Assembly (NCBI GenBank): GCA_947457325.1
Contig: CANGVU010000027.1
Span: 1-9,092, forward strand
From: Flavobacteriales bacterium
GTDB taxonomy: Bacteria > Bacteroidota > Bacteroidia > Flavobacteriales_D > Sanyastnellaceae
Reading direction: 5' to 3'
Length of the DNA: 9,092 bases
Shown piece after piece: positions 1-6,763 of this stretch; position 1 is the stretch's first letter; every line of letters begins with the position of its first letter. Position numbers and translations under genes: made by a program. The notes below the pieces were generated by a model that was not told the DNA's origin, searched no databases, and saw only the letters and a program-made list of their open reading frames with translations.

Positions 1-332
1 TCTGATACCAACCAACCGTCTTGAAGCATAATGGTTGCTGCACCGTTTTTTCGGAAATATTGAATCCATTTTACAGTGGGCGGGTCAGAGTCATTTCCAA
101 CCAATAACACATCTTGTTGGCCTATAGACATCGCATTCATGTCTTGTTTAGAGCTTATAATGGCTACCAACTCCGTCTGCATTGATGAAAACGATTGAAC
201 CAAACTGGGATGCTGGCAACCATCATGAACTAAAAAAATGGAATATGATTGACGATGAAATTCAGGAATTAAGCTTTGAAAACAGCTCCAATGTGATTGT
301 ATAAATGGATACAAAAATACATGTCTACTCAT
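1..332 (-). CDS. Probable surface-polysaccharide glycosyltransferase, N-terminal part only (cut by window edge)
   Basis: A frame starting with ATG at 330-332 stays open for 110 codons and two bases to the edge of the window, so the C-terminal part is missing. The protein begins MSRHVFLYPF and has alternating hydrophobic strands (SIFLVHDG near residues 31-38, DVLLVGNDSD near 74-83, ATIMLQDGW near 99-107). This strand pattern, with a 'VGND' turn followed by a 'xQDG' turn, resembles the N-terminal Rossmann half of GT-B-fold enzymes that act on surface glycans, such as CDP-glycerol glycerophosphotransferase-like and UDP-GlcNAc 2-epimerase-like proteins, which often carry an equivalent 'QHG'. The exact family cannot be told from this half. 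The start overlaps the last 8 bases of the flippase gene and has an AAGGA ribosome-binding sequence at 337-341, so translation is probably coupled. Its place in the cluster supports a role in repeat-unit assembly on the cytoplasmic face. The coding call is firm; the function is tentative. Confidence 0.72.
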   Translation of the reverse strand, partial: MSRHVFLYPFIQSHWSCFQSLIPEFHRQSYSIFLVHDGCQHPSLVQSFSSMQTELVAIISSKQDMNAMSIGQQDVLLVGNDSDPPTVKWIQYFRKNGAATIMLQDGWLVS

Positions 333-1773
333 CTTTTCCTTGCCCCCCCGAAGCTGCTATCCATCTCATATCATCCCGACAAACCTTCCAATTAAACAAT
401 TGAAAACCCAACGCAACCAATAAAGTTAAATAGGTTATTGAACGAATTTGTCCATTTTCACTTACGGAAATCATTAGCAATATCATAAAAAATAAAAATA
501 CGCCTTGGGTTTTCCAATAAAACAATTTTACCCGCAAATCAGGAAAACGTTTCTTAATCATTTTTTTGACTAAAAGCAACAGAGCCAAGTACTGAAAAAA
601 ATACACCAAACCTGTCACAAGTAAAGCAAAGCGAGCTGAATCATCTACATAATGAAGAATACATTTTACCATCGTGAAATTGAGTAGAAATGCACCAAAA
701 GAAACCCAAGCAATCCAATGATTTTTGGATTGAGCCATCAACATAGATGGCAATGAAAAACTCAAAAAATAAAAAGACAACGGAAATATTCCAGAATAAA
801 AGAATTCACTTGAACCAGAATACTTATCTGTTAATACATGAACGCAAGGATATGTCATTACCAACAAGACAATTCCAATCATGGCCAAGGAAAGAAACAA
901 TCGTTGCGAACGCTGCAAAATTTCTTGCCAATGCTCCGGGGAGAAAACACTATACATTCTCACCAACTGAGGAAACCATATAAATCCAAGTGCATCCATG
1001 CCCAAAATCAAAACATTAATAAAGACAAACGCAAAAGAAAATAGACCAAATGCAGATTCTGACAGTACATAGCTTATTTCCGCTCTGGTGTTGATCAACA
1101 TCAAATAGAAGAATGCGTTGTAAATAAACAATTTCAAACTCTCTCTAATGATGACCGATTGAGGAATTTTGGCAGAATTTTCATGCTGCTTACTAAAAAC
1201 TTTACCAATAGTCACCATTGTGAAAACATGACCCAATAAAAGTCCCGTCACCATTAACTCTGGACTGCATTGACCTCTGAAGAATAGCAGGAAAAAAGAG
1301 ATAATAACCTGTGGAATAAACTGAGACAAAACAATTGACTTAAATCGATTCTCAATGCGCGCAACACTCATCCACAATTGATTGTATTGTTGAATAATGA
1401 CAATAAATATCATTAAAATCAATTCTGTCAAGGAAATGTATTTTTGAAAAGCAAAAATCTCCCAAAAATGTTCCAAAAGAAAGAAAGCTACAAATAGCAA
1501 AGCAACAGCACTGATTAACCGAAAACTAGCATTTATTAAATACCCCCCCAACGGTGTGTGCGTTCCATGAACGGCTAAACTATTGGTCAAGTAATAGGGT
1601 ATTCCAAAGTTCAACTGAGCCGCATATTGCAATACCAATTGAATAAAGGCCCATGATGCAAATGCCAATGGTCCCAACTCAATACCGATCCAAACAGCAT
1701 TGGCAAGTTGCAGTGCGTAAATGCCATACCTTGCAATTACAAAAAAAATTGGATTACTTAGCAGGCCCTTCAT
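325..1773 (-). CDS. wzx: Wzx-like polysaccharide flippase (MATE/MOP superfamily)
   Basis: This is a 482-residue, very hydrophobic protein with about 12 to 14 predicted membrane helices and few charged residues outside short loops. It fits the Wzx/RfbX branch of the MOP superfamily in length, N-terminal pattern (LGPLAFASWAFIQLV near residues 33-47, then GIPYYLTNSLA near 57-67) and overall layout. Wzx proteins move undecaprenyl-diphosphate-linked repeat units from the cytoplasmic to the periplasmic face of the inner membrane for polymerisation. It starts 27 bases after the wzc stop and ends inside the next gene, so it is surely part of the same operon. The start ATG gives the usual first helix soon after MKGLLSNP. 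Two seven-base G tracts (coding strand) lie in the gene, at codons 75-77 and 475-477. Sequence divergence among flippases prevents naming the substrate. It could instead be a related polysaccharide transporter of the same superfamily. Confidence 0.85.
   Translation of the reverse strand: MKGLLSNPIFFVIARYGIYALQLANAVWIGIELGPLAFASWAFIQLVLQYAAQLNFGIPYYLTNSLAVHGTHTPLGGYLINASFRLISAVALLFVAFFLLEHFWEIFAFQKYISLTELILMIFIVIIQQYNQLWMSVARIENRFKSIVLSQFIPQVIISFFLLFFRGQCSPELMVTGLLLGHVFTMVTIGKVFSKQHENSAKIPQSVIIRESLKLFIYNAFFYLMLINTRAEISYVLSESAFGLFSFAFVFINVLILGMDALGFIWFPQLVRMYSVFSPEHWQEILQRSQRLFLSLAMIGIVLLVMTYPCVHVLTDKYSGSSEFFYSGIFPLSFYFLSFSLPSMLMAQSKNHWIAWVSFGAFLLNFTMVKCILHYVDDSARFALLVTGLVYFFQYLALLLLVKKMIKKRFPDLRVKLFYWKTQGVFLFFMILLMISVSENGQIRSITYLTLLVALGFQLFNWKVCRDDMRWIAASGGQGKDE
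343..349 (-). repeat. G7 homopolymer near the 3' end of the flippase gene
   Basis: Seven consecutive G residues on the coding strand span the codons TCG-GGG-GGG (Ser475-Gly476-Gly477), a few bases before the ribosome-binding sequence and start of the next gene. Poly-G runs stand out in this AT-rich sequence. Loss of one G would put the flippase reading frame in phase with the downstream ATG at 332, with no stop between. Whether the length varies cannot be told from one sequence. Confidence 0.7.
1543..1549 (-). repeat. G7 homopolymer early in the flippase gene
   Basis: Seven consecutive G residues on the coding strand span TTG-GGG-GGG (Leu75-Gly76-Gly77) in a loop of the Wzx-like protein. Gain or loss of a single base would frameshift the flippase in its first sixth. 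It is short for a proven phase-variable tract, so a regulatory role is only a possibility. Confidence 0.65.
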
Positions 1774-1800
1774 TTACGCCTTTTCCGTGTTTTAAATTCG

Positions 1801-4128
1801 TCAGGATGAACTTGAATTGCTTGAATCCCCATAACCAGCTCCATAACCATATCCATATCCATAGCCATAACCCTTCCCGTATCTGCCCATCCCCCTTGTC
1901 TTAATGCCATTGTAAACAACTGCAGCAGGCCAAAACTTGGAGCTTTCATCAATGGGACCTAAGATATTCTTAACCGCCTCTTTCAAAGAGTGATCATGTC
2001 TAACTACAAACAAACTAAAATCTGCCTGCTCAGCCATAATCTCAGCATCTGAGATCAATCCCAATGGCGGTGAATCGATAATTACAAAATCATATTTCGA
2101 TTTCAAATAGCCAATCATTAACCCAAACTCTTTATTCAACAACAATTCCGCAGGATTGGGAGGGATTGGACCAGGAGGCATGATAAACAAATCCTTGTAG
2201 TTGGTTGCCTCCACCGCCTCATCAATACTCAATTTATTGATCAAAACTTGGGATAGACCTTTGGTACCAGACACACCAAATGCTTTGTGAATTCTTGGTT
2301 TTCGCATATCTGCGGCAATCACCACAGTCTTTTTCCCCATCAAGGCCAAACTCAATGCGATATTGGTGGTAATAAAAGACTTTCCCTCTCCAGGTAAACA
2401 TGAACTAATCAAGATAACTTGACTGCCCTCTCCTCTCAGATAGTAACTCATCTTACTTCTTACTGAACGCACCGACTCCGCAATTGGACTCCGATTATCT
2501 GAACCAATAATAAAATCACTATCCTCTGTACCCTGGTATATCTCTCCCAAAACGGTGAGCTTAGTGCGGCTCTCAATATCACTTCTGAACTTTATTTTAC
2601 CCGTCAATACCTCAAAGTAATAGACGTAGGCTCCGGGTAAAACCAATCCCAAAAGGACACATGCAATCAATACAACCATCTTCCGAGGCTTAACAGGATC
2701 TGCGTCCCCTTGCGCTGGCTCCACCAATCTCACATCAGAAACCGTGGAAGCAAATGATATGGCGCTCTCTTCTCTTTTCTCTAATAAAAAAGTGTAAATT
2801 GAATTTTTAATGGCCTGTTGCCTACTAATGTCCAAGAGCATTCGCTCTTTCCCAGGAAGTGACGTCAATGAAGACATCTTCAAGCTCAACTCACTCTTCA
2901 AACGCTTAATCGTACTTGACATATGATGTTTCAGCTGACCGACCGACTCCATCAAAGAAGTCCTTAGTTTTCCAATTTCACCCTCCATCATCAATAACTC
3001 TTCATCTTGACCACCAACCGCTCCCTTTCTCTTCTGGTAACCAAACTCCATCTCATACAATCTGTTCAACATCGAAACAACATTCTGATCTGAGATGCCA
3101 ACCAAAGAAGGCAGATTACCGGGATTCATCCCCTTTCCTTTCAAGTATCCCTCAACATCATTCAGAACATTCATTTGAATTTCCATTTGATTCAACTCCT
3201 TGTCCTCTTCCTTGACTGATTCCAAAAACAATTTCCCCTGTTGACTCAAATCTACAATTGAATTGTTTTCTTTGAAAAGCTCTATGTCCTTTTCAACCGA
3301 ATCCAATTGTGACGTCACCAATGACAATCTCCCTTCAATAAAGTCCAAAGTAAACTGAGCTATTTGGCGTTTATCTGAAGTGGCTGCATCTGAGTAGGAT
3401 TCTATAATCAACTTGAGAATGGTCTCTCCACGTTGGACATTTCTTGTTTCATAAGACAAATCAATGACGCTCGTATTCTTATTCACGGTAACAACCGTAA
3501 AAGATTTCAAAATCTCCTTTATCTCTTTTTTGATTGATGTCGAAGAAACATAAAACTCTTGTCCTGCAATTTCCCACAATCGCTTGTGATCCACAACCAG
3601 TCCAACTTGCCGACTTTTTTTATCGCCGTTTACAAATAGTGTATCCTGCTTACTCGCTAATGCACCATTGATCTCTAAATGCCCATCTGTCGTAACTTTT
3701 AATCGCAACAAGTCCTCTGATTCATCAATGCTGTCCGGAAAAACAGGAAATACTTGAATCGGAAAATCAAGGCCTTGTAGAACATCTCTGATTCTTCCAT
3801 TCTTGTAAACCTTGATATTACAATTTGTCTTTCTTACAACAGATTCAATGATTGGTCTGGATTTCAAAATCTCCAATTCATTCTCCACAATCTTCTTTCC
3901 ACCAAACAAATCCAACTCACTCAGAATGGATCCAGCGCCACCTACTCCAGTTTTTTTGTCATCCTTAACCAAGATTTTAGCTGAAACCCTGAAAGTTGGC
4001 GAAGTGTAACGCAAATACAAGAAACCAAGAATCAGGAAAAAAACCACAGCACCTGCAAAAAGTAACCAATAAGCCACCAATGCACTCCGTATACTACCTA
4101 TGATATCAACCTCTTCTTCTATTTCCAT
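1801..4128 (-). CDS. wzc: Wzc-like polysaccharide co-polymerase with BY-type tyrosine kinase domain
   Basis: This 775-residue inner-membrane protein governs polymer length and export with the Wza-type channel. It has a short cytoplasmic N-terminus, helix 1 (about 20-40), a Wzz-type periplasmic region with charged coiled-coil stretches (about 265-330 and 375-430), and a GNVR-like segment before helix 2 (about 484-504). The cytoplasmic kinase follows. It shows an ExxRxxR oligomerisation motif (E551, R554, R557), Walker A with SCLPGEGKS at 576-584 (K583), Walker A' VVIAADMRKP at 602-611, the PNPAELL motif near 658-664, and Walker B FVIIDSPP at 681-688 (D685). The tail carries seven tyrosines (750, 754, 756, 758, 760, 762, 766) spaced mostly by glycine and ends in serines, which is the usual autophosphorylation cluster. 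The first Asp of Walker A' (hhhDxD) is Ala here. The start lies 47 bases after the gmd stop. No cognate phosphatase gene is in the window. Confidence 0.93.
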   Translation of the reverse strand: MEIEEEVDIIGSIRSALVAYWLLFAGAVVFFLILGFLYLRYTSPTFRVSAKILVKDDKKTGVGGAGSILSELDLFGGKKIVENELEILKSRPIIESVVRKTNCNIKVYKNGRIRDVLQGLDFPIQVFPVFPDSIDESEDLLRLKVTTDGHLEINGALASKQDTLFVNGDKKSRQVGLVVDHKRLWEIAGQEFYVSSTSIKKEIKEILKSFTVVTVNKNTSVIDLSYETRNVQRGETILKLIIESYSDAATSDKRQIAQFTLDFIEGRLSLVTSQLDSVEKDIELFKENNSIVDLSQQGKLFLESVKEEDKELNQMEIQMNVLNDVEGYLKGKGMNPGNLPSLVGISDQNVVSMLNRLYEMEFGYQKRKGAVGGQDEELLMMEGEIGKLRTSLMESVGQLKHHMSSTIKRLKSELSLKMSSLTSLPGKERMLLDISRQQAIKNSIYTFLLEKREESAISFASTVSDVRLVEPAQGDADPVKPRKMVVLIACVLLGLVLPGAYVYYFEVLTGKIKFRSDIESRTKLTVLGEIYQGTEDSDFIIGSDNRSPIAESVRSVRSKMSYYLRGEGSQVILISSCLPGEGKSFITTNIALSLALMGKKTVVIAADMRKPRIHKAFGVSGTKGLSQVLINKLSIDEAVEATNYKDLFIMPPGPIPPNPAELLLNKEFGLMIGYLKSKYDFVIIDSPPLGLISDAEIMAEQADFSLFVVRHDHSLKEAVKNILGPIDESSKFWPAAVVYNGIKTRGMGRYGKGYGYGYGYGYGAGYGDSSNSSSS
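1829..1870 (-). repeat. In-frame hexanucleotide repeat coding the Gly-Tyr tail of the Wzc-like kinase
   Basis: Read on the plus strand, six of seven consecutive 6-base units are CCATAA, CCATAT or CCATAG; the second unit is CCAGCT. On the coding strand each CCATAN unit supplies a glycine-tyrosine pair. Because the unit is six bases, gain or loss of copies would add or remove tyrosines without shifting the frame. The copies are imperfect at the last base, which reduces but does not abolish slippage. Confidence 0.75.
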
Positions 4129-4175
4129 TTTCTAACAAATATCAAAACGTACAGCTAAATTGTCTTCAAATTCAA

Positions 4176-5231
4176 TCACTCACAATTTTTCAAATCATGC
4201 GCTACCATGATCTTCACCAATTCCTGAAAACTGGTTTTGGTTGGATTCCAACCCAAAACATTCTTGGCCTTTGAAGGGTTACCCAATAGTTGCTCTACCT
4301 CCGCTGGTCTAAAATACTTGGGGTCAACTTCAATGATAACTTCACCATTGGAAGCATTGATTCCCTTCTCACTCTCGCCTTCGCCTTCCCATCTTAATGC
4401 TATCCCAGCTTCGCTGAATGCCAAATCGCAAAACTCTCGAACGCTATGCATCTCTCCTGTTGCAATGACAAAATCCTCTGGCGTGTCATGCTGCAACATC
4501 ATCCACATACACTCCACATAATCCTTGGCATACCCCCAATCACGCAAGGCATTCAAATTACCCAAATACAACTTCTTTTGCAAACCATTGCTGATCCTAG
4601 CTGCAGCCATGGTTATTTTTCGGGTTACAAAAGTCTCCCCTCTTCTTTCACTTTCATGATTGAATAATATTCCATTCACAGCGAACATCCCATATGATTC
4701 ACGGTAGTTCTTTGTTATCCAAAATCCATATTGCTTTGCTACACCATAGGGTGATCTGGGATAAAATGGAGTAGTCTCAGACTGAGGTACCTCCTGAACT
4801 TTTCCATACAACTCTGATGTAGATGCCTGGTAAATGCGACAAGTTTTATCTAATCCCAACAAACGAACAGCCTCTAAAATTCTCAATGTCCCAACAGCAT
4901 CAGATTCCGCAGTATATTCAGGAACCTCGAACGAAACCTTTACATGGCTCTGTGCTGCCAAATTGTAAATCTCATCTGGCTTGATTTGTTGAATGATACG
5001 TATGATTGAACTAGAATCAGTCATATCACCGTAATGCAATTCTAAACTTCTGTGGTCATGCATGTCCTGGATCCATCCATCCAAATACAAATGCTCTATT
5101 CGGCCTGTATTGAAAGAAGAAGATCGACGTATCATGCCATGAACCTCATACCCCTTTTCCAGAAGCAATTCTGCCAAATAGGAGCCGTCCTGCCCCGTAA
5201 TTCCCGTTATTAATGCCCTCTTTTTTGTCAT
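4176..5231 (-). CDS. gmd: GDP-mannose 4,6-dehydratase
   Basis: This short-chain dehydrogenase/reductase converts GDP-D-mannose to GDP-4-keto-6-deoxy-D-mannose using bound NADP(H), in the cytoplasm. The product is the branch point to GDP-L-fucose, GDP-D-rhamnose and GDP-perosamine. From the ATG at 5231 the protein has 351 residues, close to the family norm of about 350-375. It begins [20 protein letters not shown], with the GxxGxxG nucleotide site at residues 10-16. Catalytic residues are plain: STSELYGK (T138, E140) and the YxxxK pair in SPYGVAK (Y162, K166). The diagnostic [15 protein letters not shown] block and the [10 protein letters not shown] block follow, with [13 protein letters not shown] near the C-terminus. 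An in-frame GTG at 5249 would add six residues, but ATG 5231 matches where homologues start. The partner reductase (Fcl, Rmd or Per) is not in the window, so the final sugar is unknown. It sits between the export lipoprotein and kinase genes. Confidence 0.96.
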   Translation of the reverse strand: MTKKRALITGITGQDGSYLAELLLEKGYEVHGMIRRSSSFNTGRIEHLYLDGWIQDMHDHRSLELHYGDMTDSSSIIRIIQQIKPDEIYNLAAQSHVKVSFEVPEYTAESDAVGTLRILEAVRLLGLDKTCRIYQASTSELYGKVQEVPQSETTPFYPRSPYGVAKQYGFWITKNYRESYGMFAVNGILFNHESERRGETFVTRKITMAAARISNGLQKKLYLGNLNALRDWGYAKDYVECMWMMLQHDTPEDFVIATGEMHSVREFCDLAFSEAGIALRWEGEGESEKGINASNGEVIIEVDPKYFRPAEVEQLLGNPSKAKNVLGWNPTKTSFQELVKIMVAHDLKNCE

Positions 5232-5270
5232 TTCAAAAATATTTTTCACACCATTTTAAGCGCAAGAAAT

Positions 5271-5293
5271 GTCAAGATTACCTTGCTCTTGAC
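5271..5293 (-). other. Inverted repeat upstream of gmd
   Basis: In the 96 bases between the wza-like stop and the gmd ATG there is a perfect 7-base inverted repeat, GTCAAGA / TCTTGAC (5271-5277 and 5287-5293), with a 9-base spacer. On the minus strand it is followed by a short T-rich stretch interrupted by C and then GCG, so it is not a convincing terminator. It may be an operator or an mRNA hairpin that adjusts expression between genes, or chance. Confidence 0.35.
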
Positions 5294-5327
5294 TAGCCTA
5301 CGAAGATAATCAAAGTATATTCAACCA

Positions 5328-6098
5328 TTACTTAACATTTGTCACCACCAACACGAGTAAGGTTATTGCACTGACCACGGTAGGCCATACCTGAAAAAAT
5401 GTACTGCTGGTATTGATTTTGGTCCGATTAGGTCTAACATAAAGAACATCTCCCGTCTGAATATAATAATAAGGACTGCGTATCAACTCCTTTGAAGTCA
5501 AATCCAGCACCACACTTTGCTCTCCTGTCTCTGTTTTGCGTATCAACACCACCTCATTTCTCACACCATTGATGGTTAAATCTCCAGCCAATCCCAATGC
5601 CTGTAAAATATTCAAATTGTGATAAGGAACATGATACGTTCCTGGTTTTGCAACCTCCCCCAAAATGGTCACCCTAAAATTAATACACCTCACTGTGACC
5701 ACGGGATCTTTGAGATAGTCCTTTAACTTACCTTCCAACATCGTTTGCAACTCTTTCCGACGCATTCCTGCTACATCTACGTAACCCAACCTTGGAAAAT
5801 TAATCTTACCATCCTCCTCTACCATATATCCCAACATAGGATTGGCACTTTGAAGTTGCTGGACGCTGTTCAGTTGAACAGCTGAAAAATTGGTCATGTT
5901 AAAATAAGTCGCCAATTCCAAATTGGGGCTATTTACAAATATGCTCAATTGATCACCCTTTCGGATAATGGGATTATCTACCTCAGCAACTGACACATCT
6001 GCCTTCTCATTTCCCAATCCATAGAAATAATAGACATCTTTGGATTTGGTACAGGATTGCAACAAAAAGACTAAAAATAGAAACCAAATTGGACGCAT
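5328..6098 (-). CDS. wza: Wza-like polysaccharide export outer-membrane lipoprotein
   Basis: This is a 256-residue polysaccharide export protein of the OPX family, which forms the outer-membrane exit of the Wzx/Wzy capsule pathway and docks onto Wzc. It starts with a type II signal peptide: Arg2, a hydrophobic stretch, and the lipobox LQSC with Cys16 as the acylated residue. The Poly_export (PES) domain covers about residues 42-140, including GDQLSIFV near 48-55 and DGKINFPRLGYVDVAG near 96-111. One SLBB domain follows at about 143-195 (VTILGEVAKPGTYHV near 143-157). A hydrophobic C-terminal helix (about 236-254) ends the protein, in the position where E. coli Wza has its membrane-spanning helix. 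It is shorter than E. coli Wza (379 residues) and has a single clear SLBB domain. The start codon lies only 7 bases beyond the T-run of the preceding terminator and has no Shine-Dalgarno sequence. It is the first gene of the polysaccharide block. Confidence 0.93.
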   Translation of the reverse strand: MRPIWFLFLVFLLQSCTKSKDVYYFYGLGNEKADVSVAEVDNPIIRKGDQLSIFVNSPNLELATYFNMTNFSAVQLNSVQQLQSANPMLGYMVEEDGKINFPRLGYVDVAGMRRKELQTMLEGKLKDYLKDPVVTVRCINFRVTILGEVAKPGTYHVPYHNLNILQALGLAGDLTINGVRNEVVLIRKTETGEQSVVLDLTSKELIRSPYYYIQTGDVLYVRPNRTKINTSSTFFQVWPTVVSAITLLVLVVTNVK

Positions 6099-6105
6099 GA
6101 TATTG

Positions 6106-6146
6106 AAAAAAAAAGCGCGGTTGCATTTAGATACAATCCGCGCTTT
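6106..6146 (-). terminator. Strong intrinsic terminator after the outer-membrane barrel gene
   Basis: On the minus strand a perfect 9-base stem, AAAGCGCGG with CCGCGCTTT (arms at 6138-6146 and 6112-6120), encloses a 17-base loop in which TTG and CAA can pair further. Nine T residues follow at 6114-6106, overlapping the end of the stem. This is a textbook Rho-independent terminator, 15 bases past the stop codon at 6162. The export gene starts at 6098, directly after the T-run, so the same hairpin may act as an attenuator for the polysaccharide genes. Confidence 0.88.
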
Positions 6147-6153
6147 AAGTTTT

Positions 6154-6183
6154 AAAAAATATTACTTCGCTACGTAGAACAAA
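6154..6183 (-). promoter_or_regulatory. Weak candidate promoter upstream of the export gene
   Basis: On the minus strand TTTG (6183-6180) is followed after 18 bases by TATTTTTT (6161-6154), which matches the Bacteroidota -7 box TAnnTTTG except for the last base. It would start transcription before the terminator hairpin at 6106-6146, leaving that hairpin in the 5' leader of the wza-like gene. The match is imperfect and lies in T-rich DNA where such hits arise by chance. Confidence 0.25.
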
Positions 6184-6752
6184 GAGATACCATGTTGAAG
6201 ATAGCTTCCACCATCCATCAAGTTTGTAACTCCCCACTTAGCCTGAGAATTCAAAGAAATTCCCCAGTCTTCTTTCACCCAGTAGTTGAAAGACAAACCT
6301 GTATTCAATGTAATCATGTTGTTATCCATACCTGGATCACGCTTGGTGAAACCTAAACCTTGTACAGTTTGAATTTCAAAGTTACCTTTTCTGAAAGCAT
6401 TGAAACGCGTGTTTGCATCCAAAGCCCAAAGAGTACCTTCCTCAGCATCAGCCTTTTGCTCACCATTTCTAAATTTGGCATCATAGTTCACATAGGTGAA
6501 GCCCATATCTAAAGACAACTTATCGTTCATCTTCTTCATTCCGCTGATGCGAGAAGGAAACAAATTGTAATTCCAACCTTCTTTAACATCCAAGAATTTC
6601 TCAAATGCACGTCCATCGTCGTCGATAGCTGCCCATCCAAGACTGAAAGTCCATGGTGAAGATTTCAAATTATCTAAAATTCCCTGGGCTGAAACTCCGC
6701 CAGCCAATGTAATTACTGCAATCAGTGTAAAGATTTTTTTCATAGTGTTCAT
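6162..6752 (-). CDS. Outer-membrane beta-barrel protein, OmpA-barrel-like without a C-terminal OmpA domain
   Basis: This 196-residue protein has a type I signal peptide (MKK, hydrophobic core IFTLIAVITLAGG, then VSA before Gln23). The mature part has alternating aromatic/polar strands typical of an eight-stranded barrel: WTFSLGWAAID near 33-43, LSLDMGFTYVNYD near 79-91, TLNTGLSFNYWV near 148-159, ISLNSQAKWGV near 165-175, and the end HGISLFYVAK. The motif order (NLFPSRISG near 63-71, then a strand, and a QHG-type last strand) resembles the N-terminal barrel of flavobacterial OmpA-family proteins. Those proteins usually continue with calcium-binding repeats and a peptidoglycan-binding domain, absent here. 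A terminator follows immediately, so the short form looks natural. The first ATG (6752) is given, but ATG 6743, which starts MKK, is equally or more likely given the nearby promoter. The gene has its own promoter and terminator and forms a separate unit. No specific function or substrate can be assigned. Confidence 0.82.
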   Translation of the reverse strand: MNTMKKIFTLIAVITLAGGVSAQGILDNLKSSPWTFSLGWAAIDDDGRAFEKFLDVKEGWNYNLFPSRISGMKKMNDKLSLDMGFTYVNYDAKFRNGEQKADAEEGTLWALDANTRFNAFRKGNFEIQTVQGLGFTKRDPGMDNNMITLNTGLSFNYWVKEDWGISLNSQAKWGVTNLMDGGSYLQHGISLFYVAK

Positions 6753-6763
6753 ACTTATTGCTA

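Noticed and set aside
1770..1952. A 60-codon minus-strand frame that overlaps the end of the kinase gene and ends in an ATGA overlap with the flippase start.
   Set aside because: Its composition (runs of Met-Asp) is just the Gly-Tyr repeat read in another frame. No family resemblance; judged a shadow.
2916..3215. A 99-codon plus-strand frame opposite the kinase periplasmic region.
   Set aside because: Antisense to the coiled-coil coding part of wzc, Ser/Pro/His-rich, low complexity, no motif.
4136..4170. Possible promoter before wzc: TTTG (4170-4167) and GATATTTG (4143-4136).
   Set aside because: The -7 box has a mismatch in its leading T and the spacing of 23 bases is long. The short gap and gene order favour co-transcription from upstream.
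5232..5249. In-frame GTG at 5249 as the start of gmd, adding MKNIFE.
   Set aside because: Homologues start a few residues before the [14 protein letters not shown] block, which fits ATG 5231. Neither site has a Shine-Dalgarno sequence.
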